In this document: in pieces, positions 1 through 7,513 of the stretch | Layout: the number at the start of each line of letters is the position of its first letter | How positions within the stretch are numbered: the stretch's first letter is position 1 | Assembly: GCA_016927115.1 (NCBI GenBank) | Contig: JAFGNH010000005.1 | Location: 1 to 56,056, forward strand | DNA from: Anaerolineales bacterium | GTDB lineage: Bacteria > Chloroflexota > Anaerolineae > Anaerolineales > E44-bin32 | Direction: 5' to 3' | DNA: 56,056 bases | Notes under the pieces: model-generated | Database searches by the model: none | What the model was told of the DNA's origin: nothing | What the model saw: the letters and a program-made list of their open reading frames with translations, nothing else | Program-made: the position numbers and the translations under genes

Positions 1-145
1 GTTGTAAGACTCATCATTCACCCCTGTGGAATAACTACAAAAGGGAAAGAATTCTTCCCCCTTTTTTTTTCATTGCGTCTGGGAGAATCAAGACCCCTGC
101 AGTGCTCTTGCAATAGAGGGCAGACCCATTCACCCGGTCTGGAAG

Positions 146-385
146 TTATTTCTCAACAAGATGATCTCGAAGCCGGGTCTTAAATTTTTGCCTGCCGGAT
201 TCTCCTGATGCAATTCGAAGAATTACCTGCTCCTGCTTTTCGATGAATGTTTCGATTTCCCAGCCATTGAACACAAGAAAGATTTCCACAGCAGCATGAC
301 CCATCCGTAAATCCTCATCAATAATGGGGTGATTCTTGGCCAGAGAAAAACCCATTGCCTGCGATTTGCAGCTCCGGCCATGCAC
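146..385 (-). pseudogene. Doc/Fic-family toxin C-terminal relic
   Basis: The frame keeps the C-terminal half of a Doc (death-on-curing) Fic-fold protein, with GFSLAKNHPIIDEDLRMGH followed by an AAVEIFLVFNGWEI-like helix. In functional Doc/Fic proteins the active loop reads HPFxDGNKR. Here it is HPIIDEDLR, so the glycine, asparagine and lysine that position ATP are gone. The N-terminal part is missing: the frame upstream of the GTG at 385 shows no Doc similarity. No Phd-like antitoxin lies beside it. I read it as an inactive remnant of a toxin-antitoxin pair. The Doc assignment rests on the helix pattern around the degenerate motif. Confidence 0.6.
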
Positions 386-551
386 CGGGCTGCGACAGGG
401 ATCATGAATCCAGACAAAAAGTATAAACCGGGAGGGTACGAACTATGTGTTTTCCTGATTACACCGCACCGGATAGCCGGAAACCGGTTCCGTTCAAGCT
501 GTATACAGGCAGGCGAGCGGATGGAAATGGGACAGCCGGCAGAATTGCTAC

Positions 552-587
552 TTTACATTATCCAAAAATTTTGCTATAGTTGTCTCA
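552..587 (+). promoter_or_regulatory. Extended -10 promoter of the catabolic cluster
   Basis: TTTACA at 552-557 and TATAGT at 575-580 are separated by exactly 17 bp, and TGC directly before the -10 makes it an extended -10 element. Transcription would start near 587, about 265 nt before the cupin start codon. It is the best promoter-like sequence upstream of the first gene of the long plus-strand cluster. Confidence 0.55.
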
Positions 588-617
588 CATAGTGGCCTAT
601 GTATCACAATATGATAC
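588..617. promoter_or_regulatory. Two adjacent palindromes, candidate operator
   Basis: CATAG-TGGC-CTATG (588-601) overlaps by one base with the perfect inverted repeat GTATCA-CAATA-TGATAC (601-617). Both lie just after the predicted transcription start, where a bound repressor would block initiation or elongation. The IclR-type regulator encoded at 17572-18348 in the same cluster is the obvious candidate ligand-responsive protein, but that link is inference. Confidence 0.5.
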
Positions 618-853
618 AGCCGTACTGGCAGGAAAACTCTGCACCAAATGATACCGGAACCCGAAAACAGTGAGGGAAAAGCTGAAGAGCTATGCCGATA
701 GAAGAGACTTGCCAGATAAAAGAGTGTTATCGCCCAGGACGAATAAACCAGAATTCGTCTTTAATTTGTTGAGAATTGATTCAGGCCAACCAATTCGGGA
801 TGGCCTGCTTTTTTTCTTTTTCTTTTTTAAAACTCTATCAGGGAGAAAACCGC
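618..853 (+). promoter_or_regulatory. Structured 5' leader with terminator-like hairpin
   Basis: This roughly 235-nt stretch has no supported coding frame. It contains a 7-bp hairpin, GACGAAT (738-744) with ATTCGTC (753-759), followed by a T-rich run. A second hairpin, CAGGCCA (782-788) with TGGCCTG (801-807), is followed by a long T-rich tract at 809-830. The second has the form of an intrinsic terminator placed about 20 nt before the cupin ribosome-binding site, so it could be an attenuator. I recognised no known riboswitch or T-box consensus. It could also simply end an upstream short transcript. Confidence 0.45.
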
Positions 854-1228
854 ATGGAAAAACCAATCATCATACGGGTGGCTGATGTAGAGGGTGTAAG
901 GAAAGACCCTCCGCGGGTTTCAAGATTATTGTTATCAGGAAAAAATGTAGGAGCACGCAATGCGTCCATGGGTCTGAATGTGACAGAAGTCGGAAGCATG
1001 ATTCCCGACCACACGCACACAGACTCGGAAGAACTCATGTACATCGTCAGCGGAAAGGCCAGGCTGGTTATTGAAGATGGTGAAGAGGTCTATGAGATCG
1101 GGCCTGATACAGCCATCTATACACCTCTGGGGGTAAAACATCGTCTGGAAAACATTGGAGACACTGAACTCAAGCTAGTATGGGTGTACTCCCCGCCTCT
1201 GCCGGCTCATCGAGCAGAGGAAGACTAA
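854..1228 (+). CDS. Small cupin-domain protein
   Basis: This 124-residue protein is a single cupin barrel. Cupin motif 1 appears as PDHTHTDSEELMYIVSG (two His and a Glu as metal ligands), and motif 2 supplies the later His in GVKHRLEN. The start at 854 follows GGGAG with about 8-nt spacing; an upstream in-frame ATG at 776 would lie in the leader hairpin region and is unlikely. Small cupins of this type are metal-dependent isomerases, dioxygenases or sugar-binding proteins, and the sequence alone does not choose. Position as first gene of the cluster suggests an isomerase or a lyase step on a sugar-like substrate. Confidence 0.8.
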   Translation: MEKPIIIRVADVEGVRKDPPRVSRLLLSGKNVGARNASMGLNVTEVGSMIPDHTHTDSEELMYIVSGKARLVIEDGEEVYEIGPDTAIYTPLGVKHRLENIGDTELKLVWVYSPPLPAHRAEED

Positions 1229-1248
1229 TCATAGGAGAAATGGAGAAT

Positions 1249-2139
1249 ATGTTTGAAAACACACGTCGATATTTAGAGAAACTGGGTTTGCCGGGTGGTG
1301 ATCTGTATGATCTACCTACATCGGGCGCAAAATTCGATGATGGTGCGGATTTTCGTGTCGAGGTACCGACCATCAACACCTCAGAAGCCGCTGCTTCCCT
1401 GGTAAAGCGAGCTGAAGAGCTGGGTATTCAAATTAATCGTATTACTGAGACCTTTGGTATGTTTCGGCATACACGAGATGAAATCAAGGAATTTGTTGCC
1501 ATCGCAAAGGGTCATGGTGCTGAACTGATCATGTCCACCGGACCGAGAGCGACCTATGACACAGGTGCCACGGTTCAGACCGGACAGGGTATCCGGATTG
1601 GTTACCGCCTGCGCGGTGTTGAACAGCTTGTGCGAGCCATTGAAGATGTCAAGCGTGGTATTGAACTTGGTGTACGCACATTCCTGATCTATGATGAGGG
1701 AATGCTGTATGTGGTGACCCAGATGAGAAAAGACGGAGAGCTGCCGGCAGATGTGGCGTTCAAAGTTTCCGCACACTGCGGTCACTGCAACCCGGCATCG
1801 TTCAAACTCTGGGCGGACATGGGAGCTGACAGCATCAACCCCGTCCGCGATCTGCAGCTGCCGATGATTGCAGCCCTGCGAGCTGCGGTTCCCACACCGA
1901 TTGACTGCCATACTGATAACCCGCCGGCATCAGGTGGTTTTATCCGTAATTACGAAGCCCCTGAAATCGTACGCCTTGCCGCACCCGTTCACCTGAAAGC
2001 TGGTAACTCGGCGGTCAGTGGCCATGGTCAGCTCACCACTGCAGAAAATGGAAGACGAATGGCCGAGCAGGCAAGCCTGGTTATTGAATTTGTGAAGCGC
2101 TATATGCCGGAAGCAACTCAATCGGGTCCACGCGAGTAG
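1249..2139 (+). CDS. U32-peptidase-like TIM-barrel protein
   Basis: This protein of about 296 residues has alternating strand/helix segments typical of a TIM barrel. It carries conserved-looking clusters such as SAHCGHCNPASFKLWADMGA and CHTDNPPASGGFIRNYE, rich in Cys, His and Asp. I associate this pattern with proteins annotated as U32-type peptidases, but no catalytic role is established from what I see. It could equally be an epimerase or isomerase of the xylose-isomerase-like kind. ATG 1249 fits better than 1240, which lies only 2 nt after AGGAG. The gene sits between the cupin and the IolN-like hydrolase, so a role in processing the same carbohydrate-like substrate is likely by context. 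Confidence 0.5.
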   Translation: MFENTRRYLEKLGLPGGDLYDLPTSGAKFDDGADFRVEVPTINTSEAAASLVKRAEELGIQINRITETFGMFRHTRDEIKEFVAIAKGHGAELIMSTGPRATYDTGATVQTGQGIRIGYRLRGVEQLVRAIEDVKRGIELGVRTFLIYDEGMLYVVTQMRKDGELPADVAFKVSAHCGHCNPASFKLWADMGADSINPVRDLQLPMIAALRAAVPTPIDCHTDNPPASGGFIRNYEAPEIVRLAAPVHLKAGNSAVSGHGQLTTAENGRRMAEQASLVIEFVKRYMPEATQSGPRE

Positions 2140-2165
2140 AAACGGTATAGCAGAGGAGAAATATT

Positions 2166-3131
2166 ATGGGCAAATGGGAATTCCCCGTCGAGGGCAAACA
2201 TTTTGATCGAACCGACGGTGTGTTTTTCCAGAATATGACCGGTAAGGATATACAGGAACGTTTGAAGACAAACGACCTGATTATCATACCGATCGGCAGT
2301 ACTGAAGCACACGGTCTGGCACAACCATTTGGAGAGGATGTACTGCTCGTCAGCCGCCTGGCTGAGATAGTTGCCAGGGAGACAGGCTGTACAGTAGCTC
2401 AACCCGTCTGGTACGGCTCTCATCCACAGAACCAGCTCGGTATGCCGGGGAATATCATCATTCCTGAAGAGACCTTTGTGGCCTATCTACGGGCAATTAT
2501 TGCCGGATTCTGGAATGCCGGATTCCGAAAGCAAATCCTGATAAACGGTCACGGCCAGGAGGAAGTTATCCCTCTTGCCCTGCACGGTTTCCAGAAGCGG
2601 TATCAGGTTCCCTGTGTGCTGGCGTCTCTACACTGGTGGACGCCGATCCATACGCATCTCTTTGATAAAGAACACGGCGGGCCATTTGAGACTCCCTTCC
2701 GCCATGCGGATGAAGCTGAATGCTCTTATTCACTGGCTCTCTTCCCCGAAATGTGTAATATGGAGGTTGTTGAAGATAACAACCCATCCGGTTTTATCGC
2801 CGGCGATCACGTTGATAAGGGTGGGGACGTATACCACAGCCCCCTCAGAGGTCATGAACAGGTTGGATTTGGCGGGATTTCAGTAGCCTCCTATCCGGAA
2901 GGTGTGGTGGGCAAGCCTTCCATGGCGGATGCTGAAAAAGCTCGTCCTGGTGTGGAAGCCTTTCTGGATTACTGCACACGGCTGGTTAATGACATCATGA
3001 CGGCATTTCCGGCCGGCGTGCTGCCACCTGTTGACAAGGTCACCCAGCGCTCACCAGAAGAAATTGAAGCCCTGGTAAAAGGACCAATAAAAGGCGGCAA
3101 GCATATCTATACTGCAAATTATCCACCGTAA
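2166..3131 (+). CDS. Creatininase-family hydrolase, IolN-like
   Basis: The 321-residue protein belongs to the creatininase fold: GSTEAHG (Glu47, His49) and Asp58 in PFGEDV, then INGHGQEE and HADEAE, supply metal ligands. Overall it resembles the proteins annotated as 3-dehydro-scyllo-inosose hydrolase (IolN), which open a diketo-inositol ring to a keto-aldonate. The opening residues (MGKWEFPVEG), the VWYGSHPQNQLGMPG region and the KHIYTANYPP ending all match my recollection of that group. A strong GAGGAGA ribosome-binding site precedes ATG 2166. If the assignment holds, the cluster degrades a cyclitol or a related carbocycle by C-C hydrolysis. A simple amidohydrolase is the alternative. Confidence 0.7.
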   Translation: MGKWEFPVEGKHFDRTDGVFFQNMTGKDIQERLKTNDLIIIPIGSTEAHGLAQPFGEDVLLVSRLAEIVARETGCTVAQPVWYGSHPQNQLGMPGNIIIPEETFVAYLRAIIAGFWNAGFRKQILINGHGQEEVIPLALHGFQKRYQVPCVLASLHWWTPIHTHLFDKEHGGPFETPFRHADEAECSYSLALFPEMCNMEVVEDNNPSGFIAGDHVDKGGDVYHSPLRGHEQVGFGGISVASYPEGVVGKPSMADAEKARPGVEAFLDYCTRLVNDIMTAFPAGVLPPVDKVTQRSPEEIEALVKGPIKGGKHIYTANYPP

Positions 3132-3152
3132 ACCGCTTGCTGTTTGAAGTTT

Positions 3153-3198
3153 GGGACGCTGCCCATTCACACTTAATATCCATCCCGGGCAGCGTTCC
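3153..3198 (+). terminator. Long hairpin after the IolN-like gene
   Basis: GGGACGCTGCCC (3153-3164) pairs with GGGCAGCGTTCC (3187-3198) over 12 bp with one G-U pair. The loop is about 22 nt. No clear T-run follows, so it may be a weak terminator or an mRNA-processing or stabilising structure separating the first three genes from the transporter. Confidence 0.4.
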
Positions 3199-3302
3199 AG
3201 ATTATTATGCAGCCGAATATCTGGTACTGTGAGCGATTGATGCTGGTATGAAGAGGTACAGGAACGAATCATAAAAAGAGGTTGTGCAGGTATCTACAAG
3301 AT

Positions 3303-4205
3303 ATGAATAATACTTTTATTACGATGTTTTTCCTTGTATTGCTCGGGTATTGCCTTAAGAAGGCTGGAATTTTAAAACAGAACAGTGGCGAAGCAATGGT
3401 AGATCTGATTTTGTATGCAACTCTTCCGGCAACATGCCTTCTGTCCATTTCGCGAACGGCGATCACAGCCAGGAGTGCTCTAACCCTGATCGGCTGTGCT
3501 CTGCTGGTTCCGCTTCTGGTTTTGTTTGTGTTGAGTATTTTCAGCAGGAATCTGGCTCTAACGCCGGACACAAAAAGTGTACTTTTGGCGAGTGTAACAG
3601 CTACAAATCTTGGTTTTTTCTTATTCCCTTATTTTGAAGCGACCTTTGGTCTCGAAGCCCTGGGTCGACTGGCAGTTTATGACATCGGTAATGCATTCTA
3701 TGCATACAGTCTGACGTATTATGTGGCTGCCTCCGGAAAGAAGGAAGGGGCGGTCTCGATCAGGGATAGTCTGCAAAAGCTGGTTCGCTTACCAGGTTTG
3801 TGGGCAAGCCTGCTCGGTCTGGTAATCAGCCTGATGGGATGGCAGCTGCCGGTATGGATGACAGACTGTCTTGAGCCGCTGGCAAAGGCCAATTCCTTTC
3901 TGGCCATGACAGCTCTGGGGGTGTTTTTAAATTTACGCCTCGAGAAAATTCCAGCCCTGACTGCCGGGTTGGCTGTAAGGGTGCTGGCTGGTCTGTCAAT
4001 AGGATTTCTGGTCGGCTGGGTACTGGGATTAGGAGGAATGGAACAAAGGATTGTTTTTATGGCACCAGCCATGCCGATAGGCATGGTCGTATTGATCTAT
4101 TCGGCACGCGAAAAACTGAACACAGACTTTGCCGGGCAGATTATTTCATTGTCTATTCTGACAGCATTGGTGATCACTCCTTTATTGTTGAGAGTGCCGT
4201 TCTAA
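3303..4205 (+). CDS. AEC-family auxin-efflux-like transporter
   Basis: The 300-residue protein is almost entirely hydrophobic, with about ten membrane segments and the inverted-repeat layout of the AEC (auxin efflux carrier/malonate permease, BASS-like) family. Landmarks are an early LLGYCLKKAGIL segment, ATLPATCLL, and a C-terminal APAMPIGMVVLIYSA motif. AEC proteins move organic anions such as malonate or malate. In this cluster it could export an acidic end product or import the acidic substrate. ATG 3303 starts like other family members; an in-frame TTG at 3282 is possible, and neither has a strong ribosome-binding site. Confidence 0.8.
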   Translation: MNNTFITMFFLVLLGYCLKKAGILKQNSGEAMVDLILYATLPATCLLSISRTAITARSALTLIGCALLVPLLVLFVLSIFSRNLALTPDTKSVLLASVTATNLGFFLFPYFEATFGLEALGRLAVYDIGNAFYAYSLTYYVAASGKKEGAVSIRDSLQKLVRLPGLWASLLGLVISLMGWQLPVWMTDCLEPLAKANSFLAMTALGVFLNLRLEKIPALTAGLAVRVLAGLSIGFLVGWVLGLGGMEQRIVFMAPAMPIGMVVLIYSAREKLNTDFAGQIISLSILTALVITPLLLRVPF

Positions 4206-4219
4206 CGCAGGAGGCCAAT

Positions 4220-5935
4220 TTGAGTACCATACTGCATGTCCATATGACAGAGAGAAGCGTACAACAGTTGGATGTGGATTCCCGCTTGGAAAAACACGGT
4301 GGGCGATCCTTTATCGCACGTTATCTTCTCGATCATATCGATCCCCGCTGTAATGCTCTGGGACCAAAAAATATACTCATTTTGGCCCCTGGTTTACTGG
4401 CAGGTCTGCCGCTTTCAAGCACTGGCCGGTTGAGCATCGGTGCCAAGAGTCCGCTCACCGGTGGTATCAAGGAAGCCAATGTCGGCGGAACTCCGGGAGA
4501 CAAACTGGGCCGGCTCGGTATTAAAGCAATCGTAGTATCCGGAAAAGCTCCTGAAGGGATCTATATCCTGCATCTTTCAAAAGATGGAGCAGAGCTGGTT
4601 GATTCTGGAGAGATGGCAAAACTGGGTACGTATGAGACAACTGCCCGCCTTTTGGAGAAATATGGCGGCCACTGCGGTGTCCTGGTCATCGGCCCGGCAG
4701 GTGAGATGGGATTACGCGGAGCGGGCATCAGTGCTACAGAAGATCTGGAAAATGTGCCTGGCAGGATGGCAGCCCGCGGCGGCCTGGGAGCTGTAATGGG
4801 CAGCAAGGGCCTGAAGGCTGTTGTTGTTGATGATGCCGGCACCTCCGCTCCAGCGGTTTGTGATGAGGAACTTTTCAGGCAGGCCTCCCGGCGGTTCGCA
4901 AAAGAATTGATCGAAAGCCCGAAAACCGGCAAGGAAGGTTCCATGCATCGTTTTGGTACGGTGGCCATCATGGGACCGGTGAATGATATCGGAGCTCTTC
5001 CGACCCGCAATTTCAGCCGCGGACAGTTTGAAGGCGTTGCCAATATCAATGCCGAAAAGCTGCGCGAGACTATCCTCGAGCGGGGAGGCAAGATCGGCCA
5101 GCGCTGCATGCCGGGATGTGTGATCCAGTGTTCGAATATTTATGTCGATGAGCAGGGTGTGCCGATCGTTTCCACGCTGCAGTATGAAACGCTGGCTCTG
5201 ATGGGTTCCAATCTTGAAATTGATAATCTCGATGAAATCGCGATGTTGAACCGCATGTGCAACGATTTTGGTGTGGATTCCATCGAGATGGGTGCTGCTC
5301 TCGGAGTGGCGATGGAAGCAGGACTGGCAGAGTTTGGCGATGGCGAAGGTGCCAGAAAACTGCTTGAAGAAATCGGCAAGGGCTCTGTTCTGGGCCGGAT
5401 GCTTGGAAACGGCGCAGAAACCACCGGCAGGATCCTGGGCATGGAACGTACGCCGGTTGCCCGCGGCCAGGCTTTTCCCGGCTACGATCCCCGTGCTTTG
5501 AAGGGAAACGGCGTAACCTATGCCACCTCAGCCATGGGGGCAGATCATACAGCCGGGAATGCAATCGGCACACGTAATACCAAGGATCCGCTTGATCCGG
5601 AAGGAACAGGTGATCTGTCGCGCGGTCTGCAGCGAGTGGCAGCCATGCTCGATATGACCGGCCTTTGCCTCTTTGCCAGACCGCCGATTGTTGCAGACCC
5701 TGATTTGATGGTCCAGCTTCTCAACGGGCGCTACGGTTGGGGCTGGACGGTGGAAGATCTTGTTGAGGCAGAGGATGAGCTTCTTCGAATGGAGCGGGAA
5801 TTCAACGTTATGGCAGGGTTTACACCTGCCCATGACCGTCTGCCTGAGATCTTTTATCGCGAGCCGCTGCCGCCGACAGAGGGTGTATTTGATGTAACCG
5901 ATGAAGAAATGGCTTCTACATTAAAGGACCTGTAA
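4220..5935 (+). CDS. Aldehyde:ferredoxin oxidoreductase family, first copy
   Basis: This 571-residue AOR-family protein has the tungstopterin-domain hallmarks GRLSIGAKSP and AARGGLGAVMGSKGLKAVVV. The iron-sulfur ligands appear as RCMPGCVIQC plus a distal Cys in DMTGLCLF. The first two Cys are three residues apart rather than the usual two, and the protein is shorter than typical AORs of 600 or more residues, so it belongs to a divergent subfamily. The start is TTG 4220, five nt after a perfect AGGAGG; no ATG fits. Family members oxidise aldehydes to acids, or reduce acids, with ferredoxin. Another AOR and a ferredoxin lie downstream, implying low-potential redox chemistry on the pathway substrate. 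Confidence 0.9.
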   Translation: MSTILHVHMTERSVQQLDVDSRLEKHGGRSFIARYLLDHIDPRCNALGPKNILILAPGLLAGLPLSSTGRLSIGAKSPLTGGIKEANVGGTPGDKLGRLGIKAIVVSGKAPEGIYILHLSKDGAELVDSGEMAKLGTYETTARLLEKYGGHCGVLVIGPAGEMGLRGAGISATEDLENVPGRMAARGGLGAVMGSKGLKAVVVDDAGTSAPAVCDEELFRQASRRFAKELIESPKTGKEGSMHRFGTVAIMGPVNDIGALPTRNFSRGQFEGVANINAEKLRETILERGGKIGQRCMPGCVIQCSNIYVDEQGVPIVSTLQYETLALMGSNLEIDNLDEIAMLNRMCNDFGVDSIEMGAALGVAMEAGLAEFGDGEGARKLLEEIGKGSVLGRMLGNGAETTGRILGMERTPVARGQAFPGYDPRALKGNGVTYATSAMGADHTAGNAIGTRNTKDPLDPEGTGDLSRGLQRVAAMLDMTGLCLFARPPIVADPDLMVQLLNGRYGWGWTVEDLVEAEDELLRMEREFNVMAGFTPAHDRLPEIFYREPLPPTEGVFDVTDEEMASTLKDL

Positions 5936-6152
5936 CAACACTCAGAAAATGAGTGGGGAAGCGGCGGTTTTGGCCGGTCTGACCGGCTAAAAAAAGCATG
6001 TGGTTTGGGATCACGGGATATACAACAACCCGGTCAATACCATTGGATCTTTCAAAAGTATCTTTTGAACCAGGCTGTTGGTTGACCAGCAGGCTGGCAG
6101 GAAACCATCATTTCGGGGATTGAAGGGTGATACGCAATCGAAGGAGGAGTCA
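5936..6152 (+). promoter_or_regulatory. Intergenic region with perfect GC-rich palindrome
   Basis: This 217-bp gap between AOR and dehydrogenase contains GCCGGTC-T-GACCGGC at about 5974-5990, a perfect 7-bp inverted repeat with a single central base. No T-run follows it, so it is a poor terminator and may be a protein-binding site. I see no clear promoter. Confidence 0.3.
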
Positions 6153-7193
6153 ATGAAGGCGGTTGTCAAGGTGAAGGAAGGACCCGGAAACCTGGCATTG
6201 TTGGATGTTCCGGTACCTGAGATTAAGCCCCATGAGGTGCTGGTCAAAATCCGGGGAACCGGCCTTTGTGGAACAGATGCACTGATTTACAACTGGACCT
6301 ATCGTGGAAAAGCGCCTGTGCCCACTCCAATCATACTCGGACACGAAGCTGCCGGGGAGATCGCAGAAATCGGCGCGGCTGTGAAGAACGTAAAAGTGGG
6401 GGACCGTGTTGCGCTGGATGCTTTGATCGGTTGTGGGCAGTGCTATTACTGCCGCCGCGGGCGGGCCTTCAACTGCCCGGATTGGGCGCACCTCGGTATC
6501 AGCTATGATGGTACCTTTGCGGAGTATGTCGCGCAGCCCGGAACAGGTGTACGCACCCTCCCGGATGGACTGGCATGGGAAGATACCGCCTTCCTGGAGC
6601 TTGCTGCATGTGCGGCTCACACCATGGAAAGGATCACCATCCAGGCTGGAGATCGGGTTGTGATTATTGGTCCGGGACCGCTGGGAATTCTGCATCTGAT
6701 GATCGCAAAATCAGCCGGCGCCTGGCAGGTTATTGTGATCGGCACAGATGGCGATGATCAGCGGCTCGAACTGGCTAAAAAACTGGGTGCAGACCTTGTT
6801 CTAAATGAGAGTGAACTCGATGAAGTTGGCGCTGTCCGTGATTTCACCGGCGGACTCGGTGCTGATGTTGTAATCGAAACGGCCAATACACCCCGGGCGG
6901 TCGGTACAGCCTTCCGGATTGGCCGCAGTGGAGCCACACTGGTCTTCATGGGATTTGCTAAATCAGCCCAGTACGACCACCTGGCTGCAGTCCGCAACTG
7001 CTTCAATGTGCAGTATGTGCTGGGCGGTGTGGGAAGGCATGTGGAAAAGGCTATTCACTGGATTGAGAGTGGAAAAGTACTTCCATCACGATTGATCACG
7101 CACCGCATCACACTCGATGAAGCTGAAAAAGGATTTGATGAGATGGTCTCCCGGCGGGCGACGAAGGTCTTTATCAATATGGAGGGAGCATGA
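6153..7193 (+). CDS. Zinc-dependent medium-chain alcohol dehydrogenase
   Basis: The 346-residue protein shows the MDR fold. The catalytic zinc site is formed by the Cys of GTGLCGTD and by GHEAAGE, the structural zinc site by CGQCYYCRRGRAFNC, and NAD(P) binding by VVIIGPGPLG. ATG 6153 follows a strong AAGGAGGAG; upstream in-frame starts have none. Family members oxidise secondary alcohols of polyols. Thermotoga uses a comparable enzyme (IolM) as second inositol dehydrogenase before IolN-type hydrolysis, so an equivalent role on a cyclitol is attractive but unproven. The stop codon overlaps the ferredoxin start (ATGA), showing translational coupling. Confidence 0.9.
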   Translation: MKAVVKVKEGPGNLALLDVPVPEIKPHEVLVKIRGTGLCGTDALIYNWTYRGKAPVPTPIILGHEAAGEIAEIGAAVKNVKVGDRVALDALIGCGQCYYCRRGRAFNCPDWAHLGISYDGTFAEYVAQPGTGVRTLPDGLAWEDTAFLELAACAAHTMERITIQAGDRVVIIGPGPLGILHLMIAKSAGAWQVIVIGTDGDDQRLELAKKLGADLVLNESELDEVGAVRDFTGGLGADVVIETANTPRAVGTAFRIGRSGATLVFMGFAKSAQYDHLAAVRNCFNVQYVLGGVGRHVEKAIHWIESGKVLPSRLITHRITLDEAEKGFDEMVSRRATKVFINMEGA

Positions 7194-7510
7194 CCGAACA
7201 GGTACTGTTCTACCATCCGGAAAAATGCTCAGGGTGCAGGCGCTGTGAGATGGCCTGTGCGATACAGAATGCCGGTGTCAGCAACCCGGCTCTGGCAAAT
7301 ATCCGCGTCCTCCTTCATCCAAGGCTTGGTACACCCTCACTGGTTACCTTTTTCGATTGCACCCGATGCCAGGTGTGTGTGAAATCCTGCAATCTGGAGG
7401 CTATCCAGTTTGCGGAGGAAGCAGGATGGCGGGAACTTCTCCAGGAAGGTTGGATACCGGTTCCGGTTGCAGACAGCTTGCGCAGGCAGCCTGAGAGTGA
7501 GGTGAACTGA
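7190..7510 (+). CDS. Ferredoxin with two 4Fe-4S clusters
   Basis: The 106-residue protein carries two cluster motifs, CSGCRRCEMAC and CTRCQVCVKSC, spaced as in AOR-partner and HycB/CooF-like electron-transfer proteins. It overlaps the upstream dehydrogenase by 4 nt and ends 3 nt before the second AOR, so it is almost certainly the electron carrier for that AOR. It acts in the cytoplasm and would hand low-potential electrons to or from the soluble ferredoxin pool. Confidence 0.9.
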   Translation: MTEQVLFYHPEKCSGCRRCEMACAIQNAGVSNPALANIRVLLHPRLGTPSLVTFFDCTRCQVCVKSCNLEAIQFAEEAGWRELLQEGWIPVPVADSLRRQPESEVN

Positions 7511-7513
7511 GCG

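Noticed and set aside
776..853. Upstream in-frame ATG extending the cupin
   Set aside because: It lies within the terminator-like hairpin; the ATG at 854 has a good ribosome-binding site and starts the domain.
618..853. T-box or known riboswitch in the cupin leader
   Set aside because: I found no T-box GGTGG consensus or other class-specific core; only hairpins and a terminator are visible.
5070..5573. 167-residue minus-strand frame within the first AOR
   Set aside because: Arg/His-rich antisense shadow without start context.
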